Of a stretch of DNA of 64,000 bases, positions 11,570-22,520 are shown in pieces. The stretch is taken from the NCBI RefSeq assembly GCF_002878395.1, contig NC_061118.1:90736360-90800359 (forward strand), in the 5' to 3' direction. A model generated the notes under the pieces. That model saw only the letters and a list, made by a program, of their open reading frames with translations, was not told where the DNA came from and made no database searches. Origin of the DNA: Capsicum annuum. Taxonomy: Eukaryota > Streptophyta > Magnoliopsida > Solanales > Solanaceae. The stretch's first letter is position 1; every line of letters begins with the position of its first letter. The position numbers and the translations under genes were made by a program.

Positions 11570-12061
11570 GTTTATCATCATCAAAAAGAGAGAAATATTG
11601 TATTTTATGGTTTTGATGATTGACAAACTCATTCTTGATTCTTATGACTAGCAAGCTTATAAAGGGATTAGAAAAGAATTAAACTATTGTTATTTAGAGA
11701 TACTGGTGATAAGAAAAATTAATAACAAAGATGGTGGTGATAGAGGGATATAGCTAATAAAGGAAATAGTTTGTCATCATTAAAAAGGGGGAAATTAATT
11801 TACATGTAGTTTTGATAAATGACAAACCCCTCGAAAGGACCTGGTACCTAAGATGCATAAGTATATGGTAAAATAGTGTTTGAAAGCATTGTAACAGAGA
11901 GATGAAACTATTTCACTAAGTCAAGTATGTATGAATATTGTTGGATAAATCTAGTCCTCAAAAATAAATGTATATCATATGTTTATCAACATCAAAAAGG
12001 TGGGAAATTGATGATGCATAGTTACTATGGTACTATGCATTGTTTTGATTATTTGACAAAC
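11570..12061 (+). repeat. Three tandem PPT/LTR-start modules (copia)
   Basis: Three related units begin at 11570, 11769 and 11981, about 200-210 bp apart. Each has an inverted repeat flanking a purine tract: GTTTATCATCATCAAAAAG, then a G/A-rich tract, then TTTTGATGATTGACAAAC. The purine tracts read AAAAAGAGAGAAAT, AAAAAGGGGGAAAT and AAAAAGGTGGGAAAT. In copia elements of this type this is the polypurine tract and the first bases of the 3' LTR. Only the third is followed by a longer LTR, so the first two look like extra truncated copies. Confidence 0.6.
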
Positions 12062-13092
12062 CTGGTGAGAGACTAGATGAATAGCCAAGTACCCACACCA
12101 GATCAATCTCAGAAGGAAAAGGGAAATCAGATTCTTAGGGGGGGATAAGTTTTAACTATTCCTCAGATGTGTCCTATTTCATAGGGACTAGGTCCCTTGG
12201 TCGTTAAAGTTTTTGGCAGTCAACATTATAGCTGGCAGCTATACTTATTATAGAAAAGTTGGTGCATAGCAGCAGAGGAGCAGCAACTTTTATTTCGACC
12301 AAAGAGAAGCATTCTAGGTTTTTCCCTCCCATTTGCTCCATATATATAGATCATTATGTAGAAGGAAAACCTGGATTTTGCAGACCAAAAATTCACATCC
12401 TTTTAGCAAAAGTGTCCATTGTTCTTCAAGAAAAAACTCCAATAATAAAAGGACCAATTTTTCTACAACAGAATATGTATTTAGATCTAGATTGTTGAGT
12501 CTTTGTATTTTGCTCTAATACTGTAAACCTACTCTTTTTTTGAGAAGCTTGCGTAGATATTCTATTTTCTCTTTTCTTGTAGATCTGAGACGTGGTCTAG
12601 AGTTATCCATTATAGTGTTGGGAGCTAAAGTTAGCCGTGGTAGTGCCATTTTGGGCTATAGTTAGCCTTGGTTTTATACCTAAGAGTTCCAACTAGAGGA
12701 AGTTGATAAAGAGTAAAAAAGTTAGCCAAGTTGTAGTCAACTAGAGTTAGTTGACATTGGAGGCTATAATAGAGTTATTTTAGTGTTGCTCGCGTTGAAG
12801 CTATCATAAGGTAATGGGGTTAAGAGGTTAACCATAGGATTATGAGAATGAGTCTGTAACTAAATCATTGCTCTTGTTTTAGTGAGTTGTTAGTGGTGAA
12901 AATCCTATGAGGTAGGTCATGGTTTTTTCCTCGCTTGAGTAAGGAGGTTTCCATAGAAATATCTGGTGTTCCTTACTGCTTTCAATTGACCTTATTTATG
13001 TTCTCTTTTCTAGTGAATCCATTGTATTATTGTTAGTCATTATTAGTCTGATTCAGTCAAGGACCTAGTCCCTTGACTTCTGGTGGATTCAC
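12009..13092 (+). mobile_element. Copia (SIRE-like) LTR
   Basis: Starts TGATGATGCATAG right after the polypurine tract and runs to about 13090, where Athila-like RNase H coding begins; the exact end is uncertain. It carries a TATATATAG box at 12341 and near-palindromes TAGGGACTAGGTCCCTTGG at 12182 and AAGGACCTAGTCCCTT at 13059. Runs such as GTTAGCC(G/T)TGG repeat between 12620 and 12850. The two short plus frames at 12259-12518 overlap the predicted transcript start and have no recognisable product. Confidence 0.5.
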
Positions 13093-13094
13093 AC

Positions 13095-13590
13095 AAGCCA
13101 ACAAAGGCATTTGAAGGCCTTAAACAAAAGTGGTATTTGCCCTCATTATTTTTCTCCTGGTTGGTCCCAACCTTTTGAAATAATGTGTGATACAAGTGGG
13201 GTTGCACATGAGGTTGTTCTTGGATAGAAACAAGGAAATCCCTTTCACCATATTTATTATTCTATCAAGGCATTAAATTGGGCACAAAAAATTACATATT
13301 CATATAACAGTAGTTATTTTCATTGTCTATGCCTTTGAGAAGTTTTGGGCAAACTTACTTAGAACTAGAGTTATTGTGCACACTGATCATGCTACCTAGA
13401 TATATCTCATAGAAAAAAGATTTAAACTTCAATTGATTAGATGGGTATTGATACTTTAGGTTTTGACTTTGAAGTCAAAGATTGCAAGGGTTACGAAAAT
13501 TAAGTAACTGACCATTTGTCTAGAATTGAGAATGAAGAAAAGGGGCAAAATGAGTTGAAGATTGATGACTCATTTTTTTTATGAATAGGT
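13095..13590 (+). pseudogene. RNase H domain of Athila-like pol (element E)
   Basis: Plus-strand pol segment broken by frameshifts. It begins with an AFEGLKQK-like stretch, then WSQPFEIMCDTSGVAHEVVLG, where the aspartate of CDTSG is the first catalytic residue of retrotransposon RNase H. It goes on with IYYSIKALNWAQK and ends near 13390 with VHTDHAT, the late catalytic aspartate region. RNase H would remove the RNA strand during reverse transcription. RT is missing upstream: a copia LTR directly abuts this domain. Integrase follows on the same strand. Confidence 0.75.
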
Positions 13591-13619
13591 ACTGTGTCTC
13601 AATATCTTTTTCCCTGATA

Positions 13620-14800
13620 TACTAAATTTCTAACCCCCTTGTCAGTGAGATGATATCAAAATATTGACTTTCCATCAGAGAAAGAAATCTCTCCATAATG
13701 TAAGTAATTACTTTTTGGATGGGCCATATTTACTCAGACTATGTGCTGATAAAGACACTGGTGACTTTGCTAATGCATTTGATCAATGCCAACAGGAAGG
13801 TTCTATCTCCCATAATTAGGAAATTCCTATGTCCAAAATACTAGAAGTAGTATTATTTGATGTGTAGTGATCGACTTTATGGGCCCATTTGTGAGCTCTT
13901 ATGACCACTAGTACATCTTGGTGGTGGAAAATTATGTATTAAAATTGGTGCATATTGTGGCATTGGAAAAAAATGAAGGTAAATATGTGGCTACATTTCT
14001 GAAGAATATTTCTCAAGGTTTGGAACTCCAAAAATTCGTATGATTTTGTCTAAATACAGAGTAAAGTACCAAAAGGTGGTTTCCCTTTATCACCCATAAA
14101 TTAGTGGGAAAGTGAATACATCAAACAAATAAATCATGCTATACTAGCAAAGTCTATAAATACCAACTAGAGTGATTGGGATCACAAACATGATGAATTG
14201 TGGGCCTATAGAACAGCTTATAAAACCCCAATTAGTAGTCTCTGTACTAACTTGTCTTTGGTAAAGCTTGTCATTTGCTACTACAGCTTGTGCGCACATG
14301 GCTTTGTGAGCTCTCAAAAATATTAATCTGAGTTAGAATGAAGTTGCATATTTAAGGTTGGAATAACTAAATGAGATGGATGAATTTTGGCGTAGAGCTT
14401 ATGAGACAGATGACCTCTATAAGGAGAGAATGAAATTATACCATTATAGGAGAATTGAGAAGAGAGAAGTTCAAGTCTAGGACTTGGTATTGCATTTAAA
14501 TTCAAGATTAAAGTTGTTTCCAGGCAAACTAAAATCAAAATAGTTTGTTTCATTCAAGAGTCACTCAAGTTTTTCTTTCTAAAGCCTTGGAATTGGGAAA
14601 AAAGGATGGAAAGTTATTTGAGGTGAATGGCGAATGGGTAAAATAGTACATTAGAGTACCGAAAGAGTTAAAGGTATTATCTTTGGTGCATCTTGATGAA
14701 TTTTGAGTAATCAAGATACTTAAGTCATGACGCAACGTTAAATAAAGCATTAATGGGAGGAAATTCAAATCTTGTTGTTGTAAAACGACACTTAGAGTAG
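13620..14800 (+). pseudogene. Integrase of Athila-like pol (element E)
   Basis: Degenerate integrase. Near 13720 YFLDGPYLLRLCADK is the zinc-binding N-terminal region, and at about 13870 the core starts with DFMGPFVSSYDH and YILVV, whose first aspartate is the D of the DDE triad. Around 14190-14260 come DELWAYRTAYKTPI and LSLVKLVICY, the usual C-terminal core wording. At 14500-14640 PGKL-like and an FEVNG..VK-like stretches mark the C-terminal domain. Many stops interrupt it. Short minus-strand frames at 14323-14553 and 14565-14768 are shadows. Integrase would insert the cDNA into the host chromosome. Confidence 0.75.
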
Positions 14801-16248
14801 ATTTTATTCTGGAACATGGTTAATGTGTGTGTTAAGGTATGTAGGTGTAGACTATTGAAATAAGATTAAGGTGATGGTATAATTGACAGCCCATGAAATC
14901 CTCGAAATACCACCAAATACAATGTCTACTTAGAAGTTTTATCAAGTGGATTCTAGATTAGGAGGACAATTCACTATATGGAACATCGAGCACTGGATGG
15001 ACCATCATTTACACCATTTGGAGGCACCTAATAGTTTCTTATTCTTTTAAGGTCGATGGTTAAATAGAAGGACATTGGAGCAGTCGATGGACCATACATC
15101 AAATGTTCGTCCTAAGTAAGGTGTTATGTCTTTTTAAAAAAAAAAAACTAACCCCACTTCCACCTAACCAAAACTCAACACATATGCACACCTCCAATCT
15201 AATTTTGACCCGACCAAAATGTTCCAACATCTAATCCAACCTACAAATCCCACACCCAATCCAAACCATAGAATATTTAAATAAATAAAATGGTTTAAGG
15301 CTTCATTCATTTCCCTCTTCACCTTCATCTTCTAAACCCACAATCCCAACACTTTTTCTTCTTCCATAACCCTTAAGCTCTTACCACTCACCATTTGTAC
15401 CTCTAAAACTCATTACCTATAACCTAAAGTTGCAATATTGTATTTGTTCAGTGAAAGTTCTTAGAGGATTAATTCTAGACTTATACTTATCACCTTCGCA
15501 CAAAAATCTCAAGGTATGATATCTTGTTTTAAATTTGTTTTGCTTTAATTTTTGTTAGGTTGTTGCTGTTGAAGGAAATATTTTGAGATTATTGAGTTGG
15601 AGTGTAATGAGGTTTATGCTCTTTGGAAATGAAATTCAGGTAAAAACCTTATTGCCCACCAACTCAAATTTTTGAATCAATGAAGAGTGGAGAGTTAAAA
15701 TCTGAGTAACCCCAACTCAAGGTAGTTGTAAGAAAAATTCAATATATAATGGAATTCACACCCTATACAGGTTTGTGAACTTTATTATACAATGAATGTA
15801 ACAATTTTAAGAGAAAACCTATCTCCAATACATTTTAAAACTTTATAGGGAGACAGTAATGGTGACTGTCCATCACATGCTCCATGTAATGTCTGTTGAA
15901 CCGCCACCTCAAAGAATTTATTGGGTTGGTTCTGTATAAGTACAACAGCAGAATCGATGGACCACCACCAAGGCTATAAACTATCGACTTCATTATGATT
16001 TATCACCTAGGTTTGAGTTTGATTCTAGAGAGATATGATGGTAAAATTGATTGGCCATCACCAAGGCTATGGACCATTGACTTCACCATCACCTGGCACC
16101 CACTAACCTGCTTAAGCTTGATGGTTCAATCCATAAAGCATCAATTTAGGGATAGAGCTTAGATTTGTGTAATGTTGAAAGACTTTAATTATGTTGTTGT
16201 TTGTATAGTTTTGCATCGTTGACTAAAGTCATTCTTTTACAGGTAACT
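14800..16248 (+). promoter_or_regulatory. Promoter/leader/intron-like region before env-position ORF (element E)
   Basis: About 1.4 kb without coding. In order: repeated words at 14983-15110 (GATGGACCATC, GTCGATGG, CAGTCGATGGACCAT), an AT box TATTTAAATA at 15274-15283, a pyrimidine-rich leader at 15305-15420, a splice-donor-like AAG|GTATG at 15514, a second word array at 15860-16130 (GATGGTAAAATTGATTGGCC, CTATGGACCATTGAC), and an acceptor-like TTCTTTTACAG ending at 16242. The predicted intron is 729 bp and the ORF starts 7 bp later. The second array has a close relative at 32230-32490 in element D. This is read from motifs; no transcript is known to me. Confidence 0.5.
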
Positions 16249-16990
16249 ATGCCTAGTAAATTTCAACCTATAGGTGAAAGAGAAACGAAAAGGTCCAGAA
16301 AAGACACCACCACTCATAAGATAAGAAATGAACTCAATCTGGAGTTTGGAGAAACAAAGGAAGAAATAGGCTATCATACTAGACAAGTTGCTAGACAAAA
16401 GAAAATAGTTCCCCAGTTTGATGAGGGAGAAGAATCCTCTAGCAGCAAGTTTAGTTGGAAACCTCAAGTTTTGATACTGATGAGGAAGGTGGTACTGAGG
16501 CCACTAAAATCCTAGAAGAGGAGCAAGAACCTATCCCAGATAGGGTCATCAATGAAAAACTTTGAGTTTAGGGAAATCAATTCATTGGAAAGTGAAAGGG
16601 TCTCATAAGCATTCATAAGATGGCCTTAAGATGACCAAGAAGGGGACTATTGAAAGAAATTTGCTAAAAAAGTTAGAATTGTCTCTATAGAGCTACATGA
16701 ATACTTGTACATTAAAAATTGGCTCAATCACTATGATTTTGAGTGGACTAGCACAACACCAGGACAATACTACCTAGCTATAGTGTAAGAGTTCTATCAA
16801 ACTATGTCGCCACTTTGGGCATCTATTACAAGAAGGTACAAAAGGTTCCAAATATGTTGCACTTGATCAAAGTTTGATTCATAGATATTTCAGATATATC
16901 AAACAACAATTTCTTATATGAGCCTAATTATTCCCCACTACCAACATTGCAGATTTTGACCATGAAATAAGGGATATGAAAAGCACTGCT
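16249..16990 (+). pseudogene. Env-position ORF, N-terminal half (element E)
   Basis: Starts at the ATG 16249-16251, just after a predicted splice acceptor, with MPSKFQPIGERETKR, a basic nuclear-signal-like start, followed by an acidic stretch (EFGETKEEIGY, DEGEESSSS). After a frameshift near 16490 the degraded text includes LHEYLYIKNWLNHYDFEW and EFYQTMSPLW, resembling the 'putative plant transposon protein' domain found after pol in many Athila-like elements. I see no transmembrane segment, so a true envelope role is not supported. Its function is unknown. The sequence breaks near 16990, where the LTR of element C begins; the C-terminal half of this family appears in element D. Confidence 0.6.
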
Positions 16991-16999
16991 CGTGGTTAG

Positions 17000-17358
17000 C
17001 TCAAGTAATAGTTGAGGCTGCACTAGCATAATTAAAAAATGGATAATCAACACAACCACGATAAGGATAGAGATTTATAAGGTTGTTAAGAGTGCATCAA
17101 CCCTAGAATTTTATCTCATATTGTTCACAACCTCACTTACTCTGCTATTGTCTCAATTTTTATTTATTTAATTAGTAGATTTATCATTAAATTCTCCCAG
17201 TCATCTTGATACTCTAAAACACTTAAACACATTATTGTCAAAACTAAAGTTGAGTAAATTACTAATACAATAGTCCTCATGGGTATGATATTCTATTCTT
17301 TGAGACACTATATTACTTGTACAATAACATGCACTTTCGTGTGTGATAGACCACAACC
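17000..17358 (+). mobile_element. 3' part of the 5' LTR of Athila-like element C
   Basis: Only the end of the LTR remains. The wording CTTTGAGACACTATATTAC followed by TGCACTTTCGTGTGTG just before the PBS is the usual U5 end of this LTR type, and is related to the reverse complement of the solo LTR at 3190-4863. The upstream part is missing: the env-position ORF of element E stops where this begins, marking a deletion or recombination junction near 16990-17000. Confidence 0.55.
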
Positions 17359-17364
17359 AAGTTT

Positions 17365-17383
17365 TGGCGCCGTTACCGACGAC
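17365..17383 (+). other. Primer-binding site, tRNA-Asp (element C)
   Basis: TGGCGCCGTTACCGACGAC, three mismatches from the complement of the plant tRNA-Asp(GTC) 3' end (TGGCGCCGTTGCCGGGGAC). It is the best-preserved tRNA-Asp PBS on the plus strand and fixes the orientation and start of element C. Confidence 0.85.
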
Positions 17384-17469
17384 TCAAGTAATTAGTAATT
17401 GTATAAATTTTTGGCTTTTGATGATAAATTTATGGTTAATGAATTGATCTTAGTGGCAGACTTTTGCAA

Positions 17470-18982
17470 GACTAGCAAAGTATCAGACTAGCAAGAGAGA
17501 AAGAATTGGTAGAGCCTTATTCGAAACCAGAACAGGCATTTTATCAGAGGCGAAGAGTAACAGCACTTCACTACCTAATTCAAAAATTTCAAATAGGAGA
17601 TCAAAGATATCCTAATCTTAATGATCTAATTGATCCTAATTCTACACATGCTCCAGTTTTGGTGGTTCCAGCTATTCCTGCTCGAGCAGAAGCTAGACCT
17701 GTTCGAAAAAATAGCAATCTCACTTATGAATAATGCTATGAATTACATCCATAAGACAGAGATGGGTGGTCGGTTTAAACTAAAATAGAATATGATGCAA
17801 CTTTTGCACACGAGTGGGTAGTTCACAAGTTTATATAACAAGGACCCATGATAATATATTCAAATTTTTCTTGAGATCAGTGATACCTGCATCCTTGTTG
17901 GGTTATCTACTGATCATATTAGACTAACTCTCTTCTTCTTTTCTTTATGAGGAAAAGAGAAGAGGTGGTTATATATTGAACCACCTAACTATATCACCTC
18001 CTAGGATGATCTAGCTCAAAAGTTCCTGATTTAATTCTTTCCCTCTAGGAAGACAGCACGTTTAGAAGTGAGATTCTGAGTTTCAGGCAGAGGGATAGAG
18101 AAAATCTTTACCAAGCACAGGAAAGATTCAAGGGTATGCTCAATAATTTTCCTCATCATCATTAGACTAATGATGTGTTGGTATAAACTTTTATTGAAAG
18201 TCTTGAGCCTAACACTAAGATTTTCCTGGATTTAGTGGCAGAAGGGCAAGAACTTGAGAAGACGTATGATGAATTATATATGCCGCTAAATTGGATTTCC
18301 CAGGGGAATCCTAAGTGGCATGCTGACACAGGGAGTTCTCCAAAGAAGGTTGCAGGTATGTTTGAGGTTGATCAATTTAGGACTATATCAACCCAGATTG
18401 CAGCATTAAAGAATTAGTTAACTACTCAGTTGAGCCTATAAATTTGGGGATCACGCAGTCCACGCCAGCAACAACTAATGTTATTCTTCAGGCTTATTCA
18501 TGGTGTGGGGTTTGTGGGAGCAGTGAACATAAAGTTGATGCTTGCACAGCAAATCTAGAGTCTATTAATTATGTGGGAAATGCTAATCGTCAAGGACAAC
18601 AGAACTATGGTAACACTTATAATCCTAACTGGTGAAACCATCCTAATTTCTCATGGGGTGAAAATTAGGCATAGAGTAACAATCAATACGTGGGGCTAGT
18701 ACAATAAAATCGGCAGAAGCATGTTCAAGGTAATCAGGACATGACTCAAACAAGCAATATTGAAGAGATTTTGGAGCAGATTATGGCTACTCAAGCACAG
18801 TTGGTAGCATATGTTAAGAGTCAGCAGATGATTACAAAGAACTTAGAGATGAAGATGGGTCAGATTCCAGGAGCACAAAACACTAAACCTCAAGAAGGTC
18901 TACCTAGTGATGCAGATCCTAATCAAAAATAGGTAAATGCGGTCACTACTAGAAGCGGGTTACAGCTGAAGAAGCTGGAACC
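17470..18982 (+). pseudogene. Gag of Athila-like element C, broken
   Basis: Plus-strand gag with frameshifts and stops. The start region (from about 17480) is basic and proline/arginine-rich, and 17506-17733 stays open. The gag core near 17950-18230 is degraded (a run reading RQRDRENLYQAQERFKGM near 18090). Then 18235-18417 is open and includes EGQELEKTYDELY and MFEVDQFRTISTQIA. A full CCHC zinc knuckle CGVCGSSEHKVDAC is encoded at 18504-18545, the RNA-binding motif of nucleocapsid. A coiled-coil-like segment MATQAQLVAYVKSQQM lies at about 18783. Coding is interrupted at 18982 by the insertion of a solo LTR. Confidence 0.8.
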
Positions 18983-21544
18983 TGTAACACCCCGAGACTA
19001 TATCCCGGACGCTACACGGTGCTTATGACCCTGAAGGACCACAAGATAACCCATGACTGATATCTGTTATAAGCATTAAATAATCACGCAATAATAACAA
19101 TAATACTAAGATAAATATAAAAACTAAGCTGAAGTTTTCATATGGCTTAGAACTGAAAACAAAGTACTGAATACTGATAAATAAATACTAAACACTAAAT
19201 ATCTATTTGAAATACTCTAGTCTGAAAAGCCTCTAACTGAACTGTCTGAATGTGGAGTTGATAGTATAAGCCCCCAACGAACTCCAACAACTGAACTACT
19301 GATAAATTAATAACTAAATAAAAGTATACCCTAAATAAATGAGGACTCACTACTAAATCTGTTGTTGATAATCCGATCTACTAAGTGCGGTCAGGAGCCC
19401 GTCCATCTGAACCTATGATATAAGACATTAAAGCACAAAAGAAAGGTATGCGTCAGTACTTTGAATATACTGGTATGCTAAGTGAGGTAAGTATGAATGC
19501 ATGGGTTCATATGTATGAATAATAACTGGTTGAGTAACATGAATATAACTAAATGAGAGTACATGTATAAGTGAAATTGATGAAACACTGATTATGCAAT
19601 ACTGTACACATATCTACATATATTGTGTCTGAGATCATAGTCACACTGGATACTGAGTTCTGATAACTAAATAACTAATATCTGAGTTTACTGATAACTG
19701 TATCACTGATAGCTGGGTGACTGTTTTTGACAATCCTGATTCTGTAGAACTAAACTAAGTTCTATATTTGAGTTGGGTGACTGTGTCTAACAGTCTTGAT
19801 TCTTTAGAACTAAATTGAGCTCTATACTGAGACTGAAACTGAAACTGTGGGATATAATCATCTAATCGACATGCCCCTCTCTGAACTAATTAGGGTCCAA
19901 CCTGTAACCCCAGTTGAAAGAGTGTCAGTATCGTGCCAAGGGTAAGACAAGCTGAAGAGTCACCCTCATCTGGAAGGTGCTCTGTATGAGAATGGTGGTA
20001 CCCTCAACTGGCAGGTTAATGTCTCAACCTACGTTGGCTACATAGTTCAGGAATGCAAGGACTGCTTTTAAGGATCACACCCTCTACTGGCAGGTGAGTC
20101 CCCATCCTTCGGTTCACTTGGTGCTAAATTCTACTCCCAACTTACTAGACCCTGAACTGATTTCTAAATTGTACTAGGCTGGATTGAACTGTTACTAATC
20201 GTGTTAACTGACTCAACTGGATTGAGTTTACTAAGTTCTACTGTCTAACTAAATATATTGAGTTCTATACTGACTGAATGCTACTGATCGTGACACTACT
20301 GAGACTATTCTAGAACTACTATAACTCTAGGTAAGTAGCTAGATTTTTGGGTATTTAATACCCTCAGGACTCGATAAACATAGCATAAACTTGAAAAGCA
20401 TAACAATGTTCACTTGCTCACAACTCGTTCATAGAGGCATTCTATCAAACACTTATAAGATATAAGCTTGCACATATGCTAGTATGTCATGATTTTCACA
20501 TTTAGTTCACATGAGCAATTTATCAAGAACTTGGGGAACATAATCTATGCACATAATACTAAACAACATGTAGGCATCATAATTTCGAATCCTAATTTGA
20601 AAATCAAGGACTTTTCACATGAATTCACATGATACTACACACATGATAAATAATTTTACATGAAACTTGAAATAAACCATGGATTAGAACATAATTAACA
20701 TCATAATCATGAATACACTCAAATCCCACATGGAATTCCTGAAATCAATTATCTTGTAGTTTAAAGAGTTTGTTGAACTCTAAGGGTGGAAGGAAACCCT
20801 TGGATGAACACTTCACACACCTGGATGCTTGAATTCGTGAAGACTGATGGGTTGTTCTTGAAGATTTGCTTTGGAAATTAAAATCCTTAGGGTTTATTCT
20901 TGAGTAGCTTTGAGAGAATTTGGAAAAAAGTGAGCAATTTAGCCTCTAGGGTCATTTGATTTAATGCTTTGGGGCTGAAAATGGGTGGGATAATGACCCA
21001 AATACCCCTCTGAAAGTATTTTTTTAATGATGGGAAATGTGTCCAGTGATGCACAGAACGACGCACCACGTTGATGGCATCAATGCGATGACCAATGTGC
21101 TGCATCAAGTTCACGTTGGTTCACTGGAATTGCACTTAAAGTTGGGGAAAGAATTAATTGTCGACACGATAGGTGATGCAATGCGTCGAATTTGCATTGA
21201 CTCATTAAAATTTGGCACTGAGAGCTGAGGAAAATATTTATCAACCCGATAGATGATGCGACGCATCAAGATCACGTTGCTCCACTATTTTAGATTTCCA
21301 AACATGCCTCAAACGATGTTTGAAAAATTTGAAACTCACCCGAAGTGACCTACTGACATTCTTGATTATGAATAAACCTAAAAATCGATACTCTAAGGTC
21401 ATAAGGGTCGTGAAATAGGATATCCAACTTATGAAGGCTAAAATACTCCTAAGTATAAACACTTCGCTGAAATTTTCTAAGTTTGGGACCTCTTTTAAAA
21501 CTTTAACGAACTGAGTTAAGCTTAAAATTTTGCGGGGTCTTATA
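18983..21544 (-). mobile_element. Solo LTR, Del/Tekay-like, in gag of element C
   Basis: A 2562-bp insertion whose ends are inverted versions of each other: TGTAACACCCCG at 18983 and CGGGGTCTTATA at 21544. The target-site duplication GAACC is perfect (18978-18982 and 21545-21549). It is homologous, in the opposite orientation, to the solo LTR at 52183-54832: both share the CTTATGACC(C/G)... and GGACCACAAGATAACCCATG stretches near one end. No internal coding. The minus orientation is inferred from similarity to Del LTRs. U3 (21030-21300 here) carries words such as GATGCGACGCATC. A 60-bp repeat lies at 19714-19833. Confidence 0.85.
19714..19833. repeat. Two 60-bp tandem units inside solo LTR
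   Basis: Units start at 19714 and 19774, each opening TGGGTGACTGT and containing CTGATTCT or TTGATTCT, then TAGAACTAAA(C/T)T(A/G)AG. Identity is roughly 80-85 percent by eye. The region corresponds to the repeat-rich second half of Del-type LTRs. Confidence 0.6.
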
Positions 21545-21549
21545 GAACC

Positions 21550-22520
21550 AAAGCAAGTAAATTACAAGGCTACTGATGGTGATAGTGACAGAGCAAGGGA
21601 TGATGAGAAAGTGGTTGAAGATAAAGCTAAAATTAGGGAAACCAAAGTGGAAAAAGCGATGCTACCTCCACCGTTTCGACAAAGACTTTGAAAATACCAA
21701 AAAAAGATGTGTTATAAGAAGTTTATTGAGATTTTGAAAAAGTTTCATGTTAATCTCTCTCTCATTGATATTTTGTAGAGTATTCCAAATTATGCCAAGT
21801 ATGTGAAGGACATTATAGCGAACAAGAATTGTTTGACTGAATATGCTATAGTAGCACTTACTAAGGAATGCATGTCTAGGATTTAGAATAAATTTTCCAC
21901 AAAGCTGAAAGATCTAGGAAGTTTCACTTTGCAAATCACCATGGGAAAATCCATCAGTGCACGGGGCTTTTATTATTTAGAGGAAAACATAAATCTCATG
22001 CCCACATCCTGGTTCAAAAGATGGGTCTAAAAAGTCCTAGACCCACTATAATTATTTTTGCAGTTAGACGACAGGTCCCTTGCTAGGCCTGACGGGATCA
22101 TTGAAGATGTATTGGTGTAAGTAGGATCGCTTATTTTTCGAGTAGATTTTGTTATTATTGATTTTGATATTTATACGGCTGTCCCATTTATTTTGGGACA
22201 TCCCTTCTTAGCGACTAGGCGATCACTGATTAATGTTGCTGCAGGGCAGATGACCATGAGAGCTCATAATAAGGTCGAGGTTTTTAACGTGTATAAGGAA
22301 ATGAAGATGCCTGCAATATATGAAGAATCGTATACTATTACAATTATAGACCTTGGTTCTGAGCGCCACCTTCTATTGTCTAATGACCCACTTGAGAGAG
22401 CGTTGATGGGGTATAATCTTTATGCTGATATTAAGGAACTAGAAATAGTGCAAATTATGCATTTGGCAGGGATTGACACTGGAGTCACTGAATTTGAGTC
22501 ATTGAATAGATCCTCTTAGA
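21550..22520 (+). pseudogene. Gag end and aspartic protease (element C)
   Basis: Coding resumes right after the solo LTR. The part near 21640-21700 carries a proline-rich PPPFRQRL. Protease-like text follows at 21800-22190: AIVALTKECMS, a badly decayed active-site region (GFYYLEENINLMP replaces the usual D-L-G-A-S-I-N-L-M-P), and FVIIDFDIYTAVPFILG. The open piece 22193-22519 reads GHPFLATRRSLINV and then AGQMTMRAHNKVEVFNVYK, the conserved C-terminal protease region. Loss of the active-site aspartate alone would make the enzyme inactive. Confidence 0.75.

Noticed and set aside
14983..15110. CRISPR-like spaced repeats (GATGGACCAT words)
   Set aside because: Spacing and units are irregular, no fixed-length spacers, and the context is a plant retrotransposon.
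16237..16467. Minus-strand 76-codon frame
   Set aside because: Shadow of the N-terminus of the env-position ORF of element E.
18983..21544. DNA transposon with TGTAACACCCCG inverted termini
   Set aside because: Ends are inverted for only about 12 bp, the target duplication is 5 bp, and the twin at 52183-54832 begins TG and ends CA like an LTR, with Del-like content; a solo LTR explains all of this better.
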